Assembly (NCBI RefSeq): GCF_000332095.2
Contig: NZ_KI913949.1
Coordinates: 3,220,412 to 3,284,411, forward strand
Direction: 5' to 3'
Source of the DNA: Leptolyngbya sp. PCC 6406
GTDB lineage: Bacteria > Cyanobacteriota > Cyanobacteriia > Phormidesmidales > Phormidesmidaceae
Length of the DNA stretch: 64,000 nt
Below are positions 25,601-34,600 of the stretch, piece after piece. Position 1 is the first letter of the stretch. Every line of letters begins with the position of its first letter. A program made the position numbers and the translations under genes. Under the pieces are notes generated by a model. The model was not told the DNA's origin and did no database searches. It saw only the letters and a program-made list of their open reading frames with translations.

Positions 25601-26353
25601 CTCCTTGGGAATTTCATAGGCTTGGGGCAGGTACTCTTGGCATTCCCGCGCCTCCTGGGCCACAAACACATCCCAGAGGGATAGGCTGCGGTAGTTGGTG
25701 CCCTCCCGCTCGTACTGGCTGCTGCCCAGGCTCTCCAGCTTCAGCGCCCCATACTGTTCCAGAATGGCGTTGCGATAGCGGGTGAGGTCAAAGCCCACCG
25801 TTCGCCCAGCCAGTTGCTTCAGACTCTCGGTTTGACGCTTCTGGAGCTGAATATTCAGCACCTCGCGCAGATCGGCATCCGCTTCAATGATGCCGACAAC
25901 GGCCTCCTGGTATTTCTGGGTGATGCGCCGCCACCGAAAATCCTCAACGGGAAACCCCCACTGAGGATTGAGGTAGGTTTCTTCCCAAATCTGCTTGAGG
26001 CGGGCAGCGTCTACGGTGGCGTTGCCGTCAACAAACGCCTGCCCCAGGAGAGGCCGGACGTTGACATCTTTAACAAACTGTTTTGCCGCATCCCGATAAA
26101 AGTGATTGATGCTGGTGTCAGGAACTTCGTTGTCCTTCAGTTCTTGAATAAACCGCTGGAGAAAAAAGCCGATCGCCTCCGCCATCGGCTGCTTCAGGGT
26201 CGATGCCTTGAGTCGGGCCACGCCGCTGGTGAGACAGCCCTTGAAGAAATCCTCGACATAGCTTTCTAGCGCCGCCGTGGTGAAGCCCAGCACCTGGGTT
26301 AAGACCACTTTGCCCAGCTCAATACCCGCCGGGATAGCCCACAATTCCATCAT
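22616..26353 (-). CDS. NACHT NTPase with ten near-identical HEAT-like repeats
   Basis: The 1245-residue protein is a STAND-class NTPase. The N-terminal ~290 residues are a helical effector/linker region. The NACHT domain has Walker A VILGDPGSGKSTLL (about residues 305-318) and Walker B ALVMLDGLDEV (about 383-393), then VVVTSRIIGYR and the FLEYFCAAEI segment of the winged-helix part. From about residue 805 to 1145 there are ten 34-residue units of the form TLPWLKSxAQxDExxxVRxxAVxELAxGWKDDPD, encoded by about 102-bp DNA units that are close to identical. Bacterial NACHT proteins with repeat sensors are known anti-phage proteins that bind phage products through the C-terminus. The close packing with a toxin-antitoxin pair supports a defence role, which remains inference. 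Confidence 0.85.
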   Translation of the reverse strand: MMELWAIPAGIELGKVVLTQVLGFTTAALESYVEDFFKGCLTSGVARLKASTLKQPMAEAIGFFLQRFIQELKDNEVPDTSINHFYRDAAKQFVKDVNVRPLLGQAFVDGNATVDAARLKQIWEETYLNPQWGFPVEDFRWRRITQKYQEAVVGIIEADADLREVLNIQLQKRQTESLKQLAGRTVGFDLTRYRNAILEQYGALKLESLGSSQYEREGTNYRSLSLWDVFVAQEARECQEYLPQAYEIPKEHLRRYQQAGMLDDLAEAEVERRRDFYRQAVPESVLAIVGATADLVPVQPRHPYLVILGDPGSGKSTLLRYLAVQWARQGTEAQIPLLIELRGYSQSREKGECQDFIDFVHRGSNWVNHLDQHQLEDWLTQGKALVMLDGLDEVVDRQQRGTVLTQIHNFTQRYPQVPVVVTSRIIGYRAEALREAGFHHFMLQDLEEAQIADFLQRWHDLTYRDEAERQRKRERLNAAITRSKAIRELAGNPLLLTLMAILNRGEELPRDRTRLYEKASEVLLYQWDVEEKLLKDARLEKYPIELDHRDKQRMLRRVAARMQTSPKGLAGNFIRHQDLLDCLTDYLKTIKEAPNAPSIATLIIDQLRERNFILCYLGDDAYAFVHRTFLEYFCAAEIKERFDKRGAEGGLTFEQLRDQVFAPHWQDATWHEVLRLVTGMVDPEFAEGLIQWVMAQTINRAEHLDEDSDLLEKSGLLNLLLAADCLGEVRDRATLTALDTDLLQQLQTEVEQEYPYNFTLEAAEAMVGAIVAHWPDHPPLPPWLERCVVFSTASYSSVPVAAVGAIATLKAGQPQTLIWLKTCAQTDKNWAVRVTAVSELAQGWKDDPDTLPILKTRAQTDKDSDVRRAAVSELAQGWKDHPDTLPWLKSLAQNDENWAVRSTAVSELAQGWKDDPDTLPWLKSLAQSDENESVRSAAVRELARGWKDDFDTLPWLKSRAQTDKHWNVRRAAVRELARGWKDDPDTLPWLKSYAQSDEHWAVRSTAMSELARGWKDDPDTFPMLKTRAQSDKHWNARSTAMSELARGWKDDPDTLPWLKSYAQSDEHWAVRSTAVSELARGWKDDPDTLPILKNCAQTDEDLNVRSTAVKELAQGWKDDPDTLPWLKSRAQRDENEYVRRTAVKELAQGWGAVPELFECFHSVTLNDPFERKESWQDNPRQIALKVLITHHRHQPQTLDLLRDKATHDPDEQLRQWAQDQLEHLEIQNALLAGRSSTESKSEEDA
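22918..23935 (-). repeat. Tandem array of ten 102-bp units inside the NACHT gene
   Basis: The units encode 34-residue HEAT-like repeats and share blocks such as GGGTCGTCTTTCCAGCC and GCGCTAACTCACTCA. Units 6 and 8 differ at only a few bases over the full 102 bp, although unit 7 lies between them, which suggests a recent 204-bp duplication or gene conversion. Variation is concentrated in a few codons per unit (for example NESV, HWNV, HWAV, DLNV before RxxAV). Confidence 0.9.
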
Positions 26354-26389
26354 GGCGACAGTTCAGGTAAGACGAAACGCCTCTTTCCA

Positions 26390-28678
26390 CTATGGCACTC
26401 CTCCCAGAGGGCTAGGGGACTCGCAGGCGTTGTGAATTCCTCCCTGGGCACAAATATGGGCAAGCTGGGCCGCATCAATGTTGCGGGCCACATTGAAATC
26501 CACCCCCGCAAAGCGATCGCCCTGCTTTAGGTCCGGCACAGGGGTGACAAAACCATCGGTCACAATCGGGCTCTCGTGAGACAGAATGGCTCCCGCCAAA
26601 TTGGTCCCCGCTAGATTGGCTCCCCGCAGTTGCACTTCCCGCAAATCTGCCCCCTGAAGACTCGCAGCCTGTAAGTTCGCCCCCTGAAGATTGGCCCCCA
26701 CCAAACTAGCCCCTGTCAGATCGGCTCCCTGCAAATTGGCGTGACTCAAATTAGCGGCGATAAGCCTTGCATCCTGAGCCTCAATAGCCTGGAGATCGGC
26801 CTCAGAAAAATTAGCCCCATCGGCAATGACCTGACGCATCCGGGCTTCCCGCAGCTTGGCCTGGGGCAGTTGGGCCGTCGTCAAGTCAGCCGCAATCAGG
26901 CGAGCCTGGGTCAGGGTAGCCCGCTCCAGATGGGCTTGAATCAGATTTGCCCGCTCCAGGTTGACCCCCTTTAGATTTGCCAGAGTTAACTGGGCCTGGG
27001 GCAGCTTGGCCCGGAGCAAACTGGCCCCCGATAACTGCACCAGGGTCAGATCTGCGCCACTCAGGTCGGCATCCGTCAGGTCTGCGCCACTCAGATCCGC
27101 AATCCAGTCGTCATAGGTATCGGTGTGGTGGTCGGGGCCGGGGGCAAAGAATTTGGCCCCCTGAAGTTGTGCCCGATTCATCACTGTGCCCCGCCAGCGC
27201 ATTCCTGCCAGCGCTTGTTGGGGTAATGTCAGGGCAAAGTTGCCCTGATCGGCGACGAGGTACCCCAGATTCAACCCACTGAGGTCAAATTCAGGGGCGC
27301 GATCCCCCGCTAAGGCAATCAACTGCGCCAGAATGCGGTTTACCGCCCGCAGCCGGATCGCCAAGGATCGCCGCAACGCCGGATCGGACTGCACCGTCAG
27401 ATCGCGGCTGAGACTTTGATTTAGGCGCTTGAGGGCAGGCAAAGCTGCTGGACCTCGATGCACCACCGCTTGTTGCAGCGTGTCGAGCCATAACGGATCC
27501 TCCGCCTGGGCAATTAGATCCACCAATAAGGGCGTGACTCGATGATCTGCCACAGTACCTAAGGCCAACACCGCCGCCCGTCGGGATTCCCCGTTGCTCT
27601 CTGGACTCGTCAGCGTGGTGACCAGATCGGTAAATAGGGTTTGGTGTGCAGACCTAGCGCTGTGGTTTTGCCACAGGGAATAACCGCTGATGCCGACTAG
27701 ACAGCCCCCGATCAAGATCCAAGCTAGGGGTAGGCGGGGCCGCTCTTGCCAGTTCTCTCGCCGAGGACTCATGACCCTGGAGGTCAACCCCCCCGTGTGC
27801 TCAGTCCAGATCAAGGCTCCAGACAGATCGGGAGACCCCAAATCCCCCAAATCCTTTGTCTCTCTCCAACGGGCAGCAAGGCGCACCATCGCTCCGGTTT
27901 CACAATCCACAATGCAGGTGCCTGCTAGCCAGTCATGCCAGGAGCGTCGGGGCCGATTTCCCAACCCGGTCAGACTCTCGCCCACCAGTATCAAAGCCCC
28001 TAGCCCGGAGAAAATCAGTAGACTGGGAAACCCGCCACTCACACGCCAAAGACCGTAGGCCACCAATAGTGGCCCTCCCCAGCGACCCAGACCCTCCCGC
28101 AGGAGGATTCGCCGCCACCCCGGCACCTGTCCATCTAGGGCCACGATCTGGAGTCCCAGCCAGCGCTTGGGGCCGCTGCTACCCCGGCGGCTGATGCCGT
28201 ATAGGTGGGCTCCAATCAAGATCAGGGGCAGTCCTACGGCCCCTGACCACAGCACCTGGGTCAGGGGGGGGGCGGACTGGGGGAGCAATCGCTGGGGGAG
28301 TCCCAAAAGTCGGGCGGTGTGGGTTTGCGCTACCCGCAGGGCAGGGCTGAGGGGGGGCTGGGGTTCCTCGGCACTGCGCTGATTTACAGACCCCCCTAGG
28401 GCCAAGGGCACGCCAATGCTGGCAGCTAGGATCGCTGCCTCTAAACTCCACGCAAGCCACCGTCGCCCCACCGTGGGTACGCGGTGGGCAAAGGGTCGGG
28501 GGGAGGTTTTGGCCTCTGAACTCGGCGCTGAACTTGTAGACGCGGAAGCGGATCGGAAGAATCGCAGCATGGCACAGTTTGGGTGCTGTAGCCCCTGTTG
28601 TACCATTGCACTGGGAATTTGCGGGCAGATGTGACAGGACGTATTCCCGATCTGGGGAAATTGAAGGGGGTACTTCAT
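26390..28678 (-). CDS. RDD-domain membrane protein fused to pentapeptide repeats
   Basis: The 762-residue product combines three parts. Residues about 70-290 hold an RDD-like domain with several membrane segments (RRWLAWSLEAAILAASIG, then LWSGAVGLPLILIGAHLYG and others) and the typical GPKRWLGLQIV and RSWHDWLAGTCIVD ends. Around 330-430 a further membrane helix and a short HEAT-like stretch follow (SRRAAVLALGTVADHRVTPL). Residues about 450-735 are pentapeptide repeats of the type ADLSGADL and ANLQGANLQA, split by a small insertion. The start is uncertain because the first 36 residues lack domain features; an ATG at codon 37 (MLRFFRS) is an alternative. The repeat domain probably faces the cytoplasm. 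Function is unknown. Confidence 0.75.
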   Translation of the reverse strand: MKYPLQFPQIGNTSCHICPQIPSAMVQQGLQHPNCAMLRFFRSASASTSSAPSSEAKTSPRPFAHRVPTVGRRWLAWSLEAAILAASIGVPLALGGSVNQRSAEEPQPPLSPALRVAQTHTARLLGLPQRLLPQSAPPLTQVLWSGAVGLPLILIGAHLYGISRRGSSGPKRWLGLQIVALDGQVPGWRRILLREGLGRWGGPLLVAYGLWRVSGGFPSLLIFSGLGALILVGESLTGLGNRPRRSWHDWLAGTCIVDCETGAMVRLAARWRETKDLGDLGSPDLSGALIWTEHTGGLTSRVMSPRRENWQERPRLPLAWILIGGCLVGISGYSLWQNHSARSAHQTLFTDLVTTLTSPESNGESRRAAVLALGTVADHRVTPLLVDLIAQAEDPLWLDTLQQAVVHRGPAALPALKRLNQSLSRDLTVQSDPALRRSLAIRLRAVNRILAQLIALAGDRAPEFDLSGLNLGYLVADQGNFALTLPQQALAGMRWRGTVMNRAQLQGAKFFAPGPDHHTDTYDDWIADLSGADLTDADLSGADLTLVQLSGASLLRAKLPQAQLTLANLKGVNLERANLIQAHLERATLTQARLIAADLTTAQLPQAKLREARMRQVIADGANFSEADLQAIEAQDARLIAANLSHANLQGADLTGASLVGANLQGANLQAASLQGADLREVQLRGANLAGTNLAGAILSHESPIVTDGFVTPVPDLKQGDRFAGVDFNVARNIDAAQLAHICAQGGIHNACESPSPLGGVP

Positions 28679-28733
28679 TCACTGCAACACTCGCTGCAAT
28701 ACTTACTGCAATCCTGAATCCTGGTCTCGTTTA

Positions 28734-29555
28734 TGGCTGATTGGGGGTACCCAGGAGAGTCGCCAGATTGTCGCTGAGGTGCTCCAGCGGGGGACCGATG
28801 GCATCCCGCCGCTCTTGGTGACGGTGACGACGCCAACTGCGATCGCACTTTATCCCGACCATCCTGGTATTCAGGTCTGGGTGGGGCAGGTTACTCCAGC
28901 GGTGGCGACCACCTTTATCCAGGACCACAGTATTGGGGCCATTCTGGATGCCTCCCATCCCTTTGCCACGGAAATTTCCCAACGGGCCATTGATTTGGCT
29001 CAGCAGCACCACCTACCCTATTTGCGCTACGAACGTCCGGCAACGACGATGGGGGAACCTTGGCGCGATCGCTGCGATCGCGAGGGCTTAGTTCTGCTCC
29101 ACCGCTGGGCCGATCTATTCCAGCCCCAGTATTTGACACCCTGCGATCGCACCCTATTAACAGTCGGCACCCGTCAGCTTGCCGCCTTTGCCCCCTGGCA
29201 CAACCAAACCACCCTTTTTGCGCGGGTTCTGCCCCAACCCCAGGCATTAGAGGCAGCACTGGCAGCCGGCTTTTTACCTCAGCGATTGGTGGCCCTGCGG
29301 CCTCCGGTAAGTCCTGAATTAGAAACAGCCCTATGGCAGCAGTGGCAAATTACCCAGGTGGTGACCAAAGCCTCCGGCACAGCGGGGGGGGAGGCGCAAA
29401 AACGAGACCTAGCCGCCCGCCTGGGGCTGCGGTTGCTAGTGTTGGCGCGCCCCCCAGTGCAGTATCCAGCCCAAACCCAGACCCTTGAGGCCGCAGGGAC
29501 ATTTGTCTTGACCATGGGGCATCTGGATGCAACCAAAGGCACCATGGTTCGTTAA
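28734..29555 (+). CDS. cobK: Precorrin-6A reductase (CobK/CbiJ), start unclear
   Basis: CobK reduces precorrin-6A with NADPH in cobalamin synthesis. The frame from 28734 reads WLIGGTQESRQIVAEVLQRG, the nucleotide-binding N-terminus of the family, and continues with ILDASHPFATEIS, YLRYERP, LLTVGTRQLAAF and VVTKASGTAGG. No ATG, GTG or TTG lies in frame before WLIGG. The only ATG nearby, at 28733, is in another frame and stops after 14 codons. Either a rare start codon is used, or one or two bases have been lost or gained (in the genome or in the assembly) near 28733. The first in-frame GTG, at 28779, would remove the nucleotide-binding motif. Confidence 0.85.
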   Translation, partial: WLIGGTQESRQIVAEVLQRGTDGIPPLLVTVTTPTAIALYPDHPGIQVWVGQVTPAVATTFIQDHSIGAILDASHPFATEISQRAIDLAQQHHLPYLRYERPATTMGEPWRDRCDREGLVLLHRWADLFQPQYLTPCDRTLLTVGTRQLAAFAPWHNQTTLFARVLPQPQALEAALAAGFLPQRLVALRPPVSPELETALWQQWQITQVVTKASGTAGGEAQKRDLAARLGLRLLVLARPPVQYPAQTQTLEAAGTFVLTMGHLDATKGTMVR

Positions 29556-29867
29556 GATAACGCCGGAGCAAAGAATAATACCGAATCCGAATTGGATATC
29601 TCTGCTTCTAAGCAGAAATTTCTGCCGCCAAAGTCCTGTAAACCCTGGATTTTTCAGGATTTGCGATCGCCGCGATCGCTTTTCTCCGAGAATGCTATGC
29701 TTATTCTCCAAAGTTGGCCCCTAGGGTGAGACCGCCTACCGTCATCCAGATTTCACCGTAGTAACGCCATCTTTAATTTAATTCCATCCTTAGAGAGACC
29801 CCCCGCCCCCTAAGATCGCCTATCGTGGCCTGTGCTTGACGACCTATCCTGTGCTGCTGACTCCTCC

Positions 29868-31313
29868 ATGACCACTGTGCCCATGCCATCTGGTCCCTCT
29901 GATGCAACTGGTCAAGACCCACGACCAGAGGCTACCCCTGCCTTTGCCCTACGGGAACTGGTGGCGCGTCTTCAGCGCGAACAATATAAAATTCAAGACC
30001 TCCTGAGTTCCCTAGGCTTTGCCCTCCGGAGTCTAAATAATCTCAATCAGTTCCTGGAACTGATTCCCATGATTGCCAGCCGGGTCACCGATGCCACTGG
30101 CGGAGCCCTCGTATTGTTTCGCCCCGATGGTCAGGTGCGGCTAGAGCGAATGCACTGCCAGAGCAACCAGCATTGCCAAGATGTCAAAATGGCTCTAGAA
30201 GCTGCCACCCGCCAAGTGACCGCTTCCTTTGCCTCTGCGTCCGCCGACAGCACCGTGACCGTGGCCCGCAGTGCCATGACTTCCCTCGACCGCTATGTGC
30301 ATCGGTATTTGGGGGCAGACTTCCAGATCTTTGGCACCCCCATCATCGTGCGAAATGGAGAACGGGGGCGGCTCTACGTCTTTAGCCGCGATGCCGACTA
30401 TAGCTGGAGCGAGACCCGCCAAAAACTGGTGCGATTGGTGGCAGACCAAACCTCCGTCGCCATTGAAAACGAAGAGCTAACGGTGGCCCTGCGCCAAAAG
30501 GAACGCCTGGGACGGGAATTGGAAATTGGGGCGGAAATTCAACTCCAACTCCTACCGCGCCAGTTTCCTGCCATTGAGGGTATTGATCTGGCGGCGCGTT
30601 GCCACACCGCGAATAAGGTCGGGGGAGACTACTACGACTTCATCCCCACCACCTACGGCCAGTTGCGCCAACCCAAGACCCAACAATCCGCCCTAGCCCC
30701 CTGGAGTTTTGCCATTGGCGACGTGATGGGCAAGGGGGTGCCCGCTGGGCTGATCATGACCATGGTGCGGGGAATGCTGCGGGCGGAGGTGCTTCACGGC
30801 CATGCCCCCGCCCAGATATTGCAGCACCTCAACCACGTAATGCACACCGACTTGGAAAACTCCAGTCGGTTTGTCACGCTGTTTTACGGCGAGTACGACC
30901 CTCAATCCCGGCAGTTGGCCTACAGCAATGCCGCCCACAACCCCCCCTTTCTGTGGCAGGCCGCCACCAATACTGTCACCCGTCTGGATACGGTGGGGAT
31001 GTTGCTAGGGCTGGATATGGAAACCCACTACTACGAGGAGCGGGTCCAGCTTCAGCCAGGGGATACGGTCATTTACTACACCGATGGCTTTACTGATGCC
31101 GCCAATGCCAAGGGAGAACGCTTTGATGAGGACAACCTGATCAATGCCCTCCAGTGGGCTTGCCGCAACCGCCATTCTGCCCAAGAGATTCTGGATTACT
31201 TATTTGATCTGCTGAAAAAGTTCCTCGGTAGCGATCGCACTGCCGAAGATGATGTCACCCTGGTGGTGATGCGGGTCAAGCCTGAACTCCAGCTCCGGCT
31301 GTTTCAGGAATAG
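29868..31313 (+). CDS. GAF-SpoIIE (PP2C-type) serine phosphatase
   Basis: The 481-residue product has a GAF-like sensor region (about residues 45-210) and a C-terminal SpoIIE/RsbU-type PP2C domain (about 235-475). The phosphatase motifs are visible as KVGGDYYDF, then FAIGDVMGKGVPAGLIM with the metal-binding Asp, YSNAAHNPP, YYTDGFTDA and AEDDVTLVVMR. Such enzymes dephosphorylate anti-sigma-factor antagonists in partner-switching pathways. No kinase or antagonist gene is adjacent, so the target is unknown. ATG 29868 is preferred to an upstream in-frame GTG at 29832. Confidence 0.85.
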   Translation: MTTVPMPSGPSDATGQDPRPEATPAFALRELVARLQREQYKIQDLLSSLGFALRSLNNLNQFLELIPMIASRVTDATGGALVLFRPDGQVRLERMHCQSNQHCQDVKMALEAATRQVTASFASASADSTVTVARSAMTSLDRYVHRYLGADFQIFGTPIIVRNGERGRLYVFSRDADYSWSETRQKLVRLVADQTSVAIENEELTVALRQKERLGRELEIGAEIQLQLLPRQFPAIEGIDLAARCHTANKVGGDYYDFIPTTYGQLRQPKTQQSALAPWSFAIGDVMGKGVPAGLIMTMVRGMLRAEVLHGHAPAQILQHLNHVMHTDLENSSRFVTLFYGEYDPQSRQLAYSNAAHNPPFLWQAATNTVTRLDTVGMLLGLDMETHYYEERVQLQPGDTVIYYTDGFTDAANAKGERFDEDNLINALQWACRNRHSAQEILDYLFDLLKKFLGSDRTAEDDVTLVVMRVKPELQLRLFQE

Positions 31314-31655
31314 GCTTCCCTGTGATGGAGGTTCTGCTGCCTGTGGCGAAGTCTAGCTTGCAGCAGAGGGGACGAGGCAATATCGACGGATAGCAAATAG
31401 TAATCCTATTTGATTGCTGAAGACCTTCTTGTTTTCGATTTCATAATGATTCCGCATTACTACTGAATTTATCGGTGTCAGAGTTTATCTGTTGCATAAA
31501 GCTACACCGCACTATCGATAAAGATTAAGTGAAGGTACGGACAAATTCTTGCTCACCTCAATCCCTAGGCTCTAGTTTAGCTGAATAAGAACTGCGGCTA
31601 AATACTCAAAATAGTCTGTAGGTTCTTTGAGCAATAGGGTGCTTGAGGACATAAG
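31314..31655. other. AT-rich leader region of the NRPS/PKS operon
   Basis: This 342-bp gap is distinctly AT-rich compared with the genes on either side. No coding frame is supported. It presumably carries the promoter of the biosynthetic operon, but I cannot single out -35 and -10 boxes with confidence. Confidence 0.4.
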
Positions 31656-34600
31656 ATGGCTGAACTGATTGGCCAAACGCAACAGCTATCAGAATCAGAG
31701 CAGCACTGGTCATCGCCAGAATGGGAGCAAACCAACCCCAAGTGCTCCATAAGTAGCTGTATTCATAGAACCTTCGAGATCCAAGCCCAGAAAACACCTG
31801 ATGCGATCGCGGTTATTCTACCCGCTAAAAATTCGCCGTCGCCCCACACCCTAACGTATCAAGAATTAAATCTTCGCAGTAGTAAATTAGCCTGTGATCT
31901 GCAATCTCTGGGTATTAAGCCTGGGGATTTTGTTGCGTTTTGTTTAGACCGTTCCCTAGAGATGATCGTCGCAGTTCTAGGGATTCTGAAAGCTGGCGGA
32001 GTATATGTGCCTCTGGACCCCGCCTATCCCCAGGATCGGCTGGCCTTCATGCTGGCAGATGTGCAGGCTCCGGTCATTCTCACCCAGGCATCCCTTGCCG
32101 CTAGGCTACCTGCCAGTGCTGCTACGGTGATGTACCTAGAGGCGGGTTGGGGGGTCGATAGGCACCCAGATACCGAGTTCACAACGGTTTTCGTACCTGA
32201 GGATGCTCTGGCCTACGTCAATTACACCTCCGGCTCCACTGGGCGGCCCAAAGGCGTAGCGGTGCCCCATCGAGGGGTGCTACGGCTGGTGTTGGGGGCA
32301 GACTACACGCCGCTGGATTGCGATCGCGTATTGCTGCAACTGGCCCCTATCTCCTTTGATGCGGCCACGTTGGAACTGTGGGGGCCGTTGTTGAATGGCG
32401 GGCGTTGCGTCCTGTTCCCCGGCAGTGGTCTACCCGATCCCCGCGATCTGGAATGGGTGCTGCGGGACCATGGCGTCACCACCCTCTGGCTCACCGCCAG
32501 CCTGTTCAACACCCTGATCATGGAGGCCCCGGAGGTGCTGGCCCCGGTGCAGGAATTACTCACGGGGGGGGAAGCCCTGTCGGTGCCCCACATTCGCCGC
32601 GCCCAGGAACGGTTGCCCAATACCCAACTGATCAACGGCTACGGCCCCACAGAAAGCACCACCTTCACCTGCTGCTACCGCATTCCTCGACCCTTGCCTG
32701 CGGACTGCACCAACATCCCCATCGGCTACCCCATCAACCGCACCCAGGTGTACATCCTAGACGCGCAGCAGCAGCCCGTCGCCCCTGGGCAGCCAGGGGA
32801 ACTCTACATCGGCGGCGATGGCCTCGCCCAGGGCTATTTGAACTTGCCGGAGAAGACCGCCGATCGCTTTATTCCTAATCCATTCGCCGCCGATCCCCAG
32901 GCGCGGCTGTATCGCACCGGGGATGTGGTGCAGCAGCGACCCGATGGGGCGATTGAGTTTATCGGTCGCCAAGACAACCAGGTGAAACTGCGGGGCTTCC
33001 GCATTGAACTGGGGGAAATTGAGGCGGCCCTGATGGCGCACCAGCGCGTCCACACCGCCCTGGTGGTGTTGCGGGAAGACACCCCTGGCCGCAAGCGCCT
33101 GGTGGCCTATGTGACGGCGGATAATGCCGCAACCCTGGACCCGGCAAAGCTAAAGGCGGCACTGCGCGATTGCCTCGCCGCCTACATGGTGCCGGAGGCG
33201 ATCGTTGTGTTGGACCAGATGCCCCTCACCCCCAACGGCAAAGCCGATCGCCGCGCCCTGCCCATCCCCCCAGAAACCCCGATCCCTGCCAGCGTCCCTA
33301 GTAACCCCCCTCAAACTGAACTGGAGGAAACCCTGGGGGCAATTTGGGCAGGGGTGCTAGGGGTGGCCACCGTCGGCACCCAGGACAACTTTTTTGACAT
33401 CGGCGGTACCTCCCTGCTGGGGATGCAGGTGGCCCTCCGGATTCAGCAGCACATCAGCCCTGATTTTCGGGTGGTCAAACTGTACGAGCATCCCACCGTT
33501 GCTGCTTTGGCTAGGTATTTGGCGGCGGGGGAACCGGCGGCGCTGGCTGCCCCCACCGTGGCTGCTGTCCCCAGCCAAGAGGGCATCGCCATTGTGGGCA
33601 TGGCGGGCCGCTTTCCGGGCGCTGATTCCGTCGATCGCTTTTGGCAGAACCTCTGCGATGGCGTCGAGTCCCACACCGTCTTTAGCCTGGATCAGTTGGA
33701 CCCCAGCATCCCCGCCGACCTGCGCCAGGACCCCAACTATGTGCCTGTGCGGGGCATTGTGGACAACGCCGACCAGTTTGACGCGGCCTTCTTCGGCATC
33801 TCCCCTCGGGAGGCAGAGGTGATGGATCCCCAGGCGCGGGTATTTCTGGAGGTGGTCTATGCAGCCCTGGAAAATGCCGGGTATAGCCCCGACACGCCTG
33901 ACACCACTATCGGCCTCTATGCCGGGTCGGGTCACAACACCTACTTTGCCCGCCACCTCTGTGGTCGCCCGGAGGTGATCCGTCGCCTGGGGGACTTTCA
34001 GGTGATGTTGGCCAATGAGAAGGACTTTGTCACCACCCGCGCCGCCTACAAACTCAACCTGCAAGGCCCGGTGGTGAGCGTCAATACCGCCTGTTCCACC
34101 TCCCTAGTGGCGGTGATTCAAGCCTTTCAGGGACTGCGCGATCGCCAATGTGACATCGCCCTAGCGGGGGGAATTTCCATCACCACCCCCCAGGCCAGCG
34201 GCCACCTCTACCAGGAGGGCAGTATGCTCTCCGGCAACGGCCACTGTCGCCCCTTTGACGCCGATGCCCAGGGCACGCTGTTTAATGATGGGGCGGCGGT
34301 GGTGGTGCTGAAGCGGCTATCCGATGCCCAGCGCGAGGGCGATCGCATCTACGCCGTTATCCATGGCACGGGCGTTAATAACGACGGGGCTGATAAGGTC
34401 AGCTTCACCGCCCCCAGCGTCAGCGGCCAGGCTAAGGCGATCGCCGCCGCCCAGGCCGAGGCAGGGTTTGTGCCAGACACTATTGGCTATGTGGAAACCC
34501 ACGGCACCGCTACCCCCCTGGGGGATCCGATTGAAGTTGAAGCCCTGACCCAAGCCTTCCGCCGTCAGACGGAGGCCAAGCAGTTCTGCGCCATTGGGTC

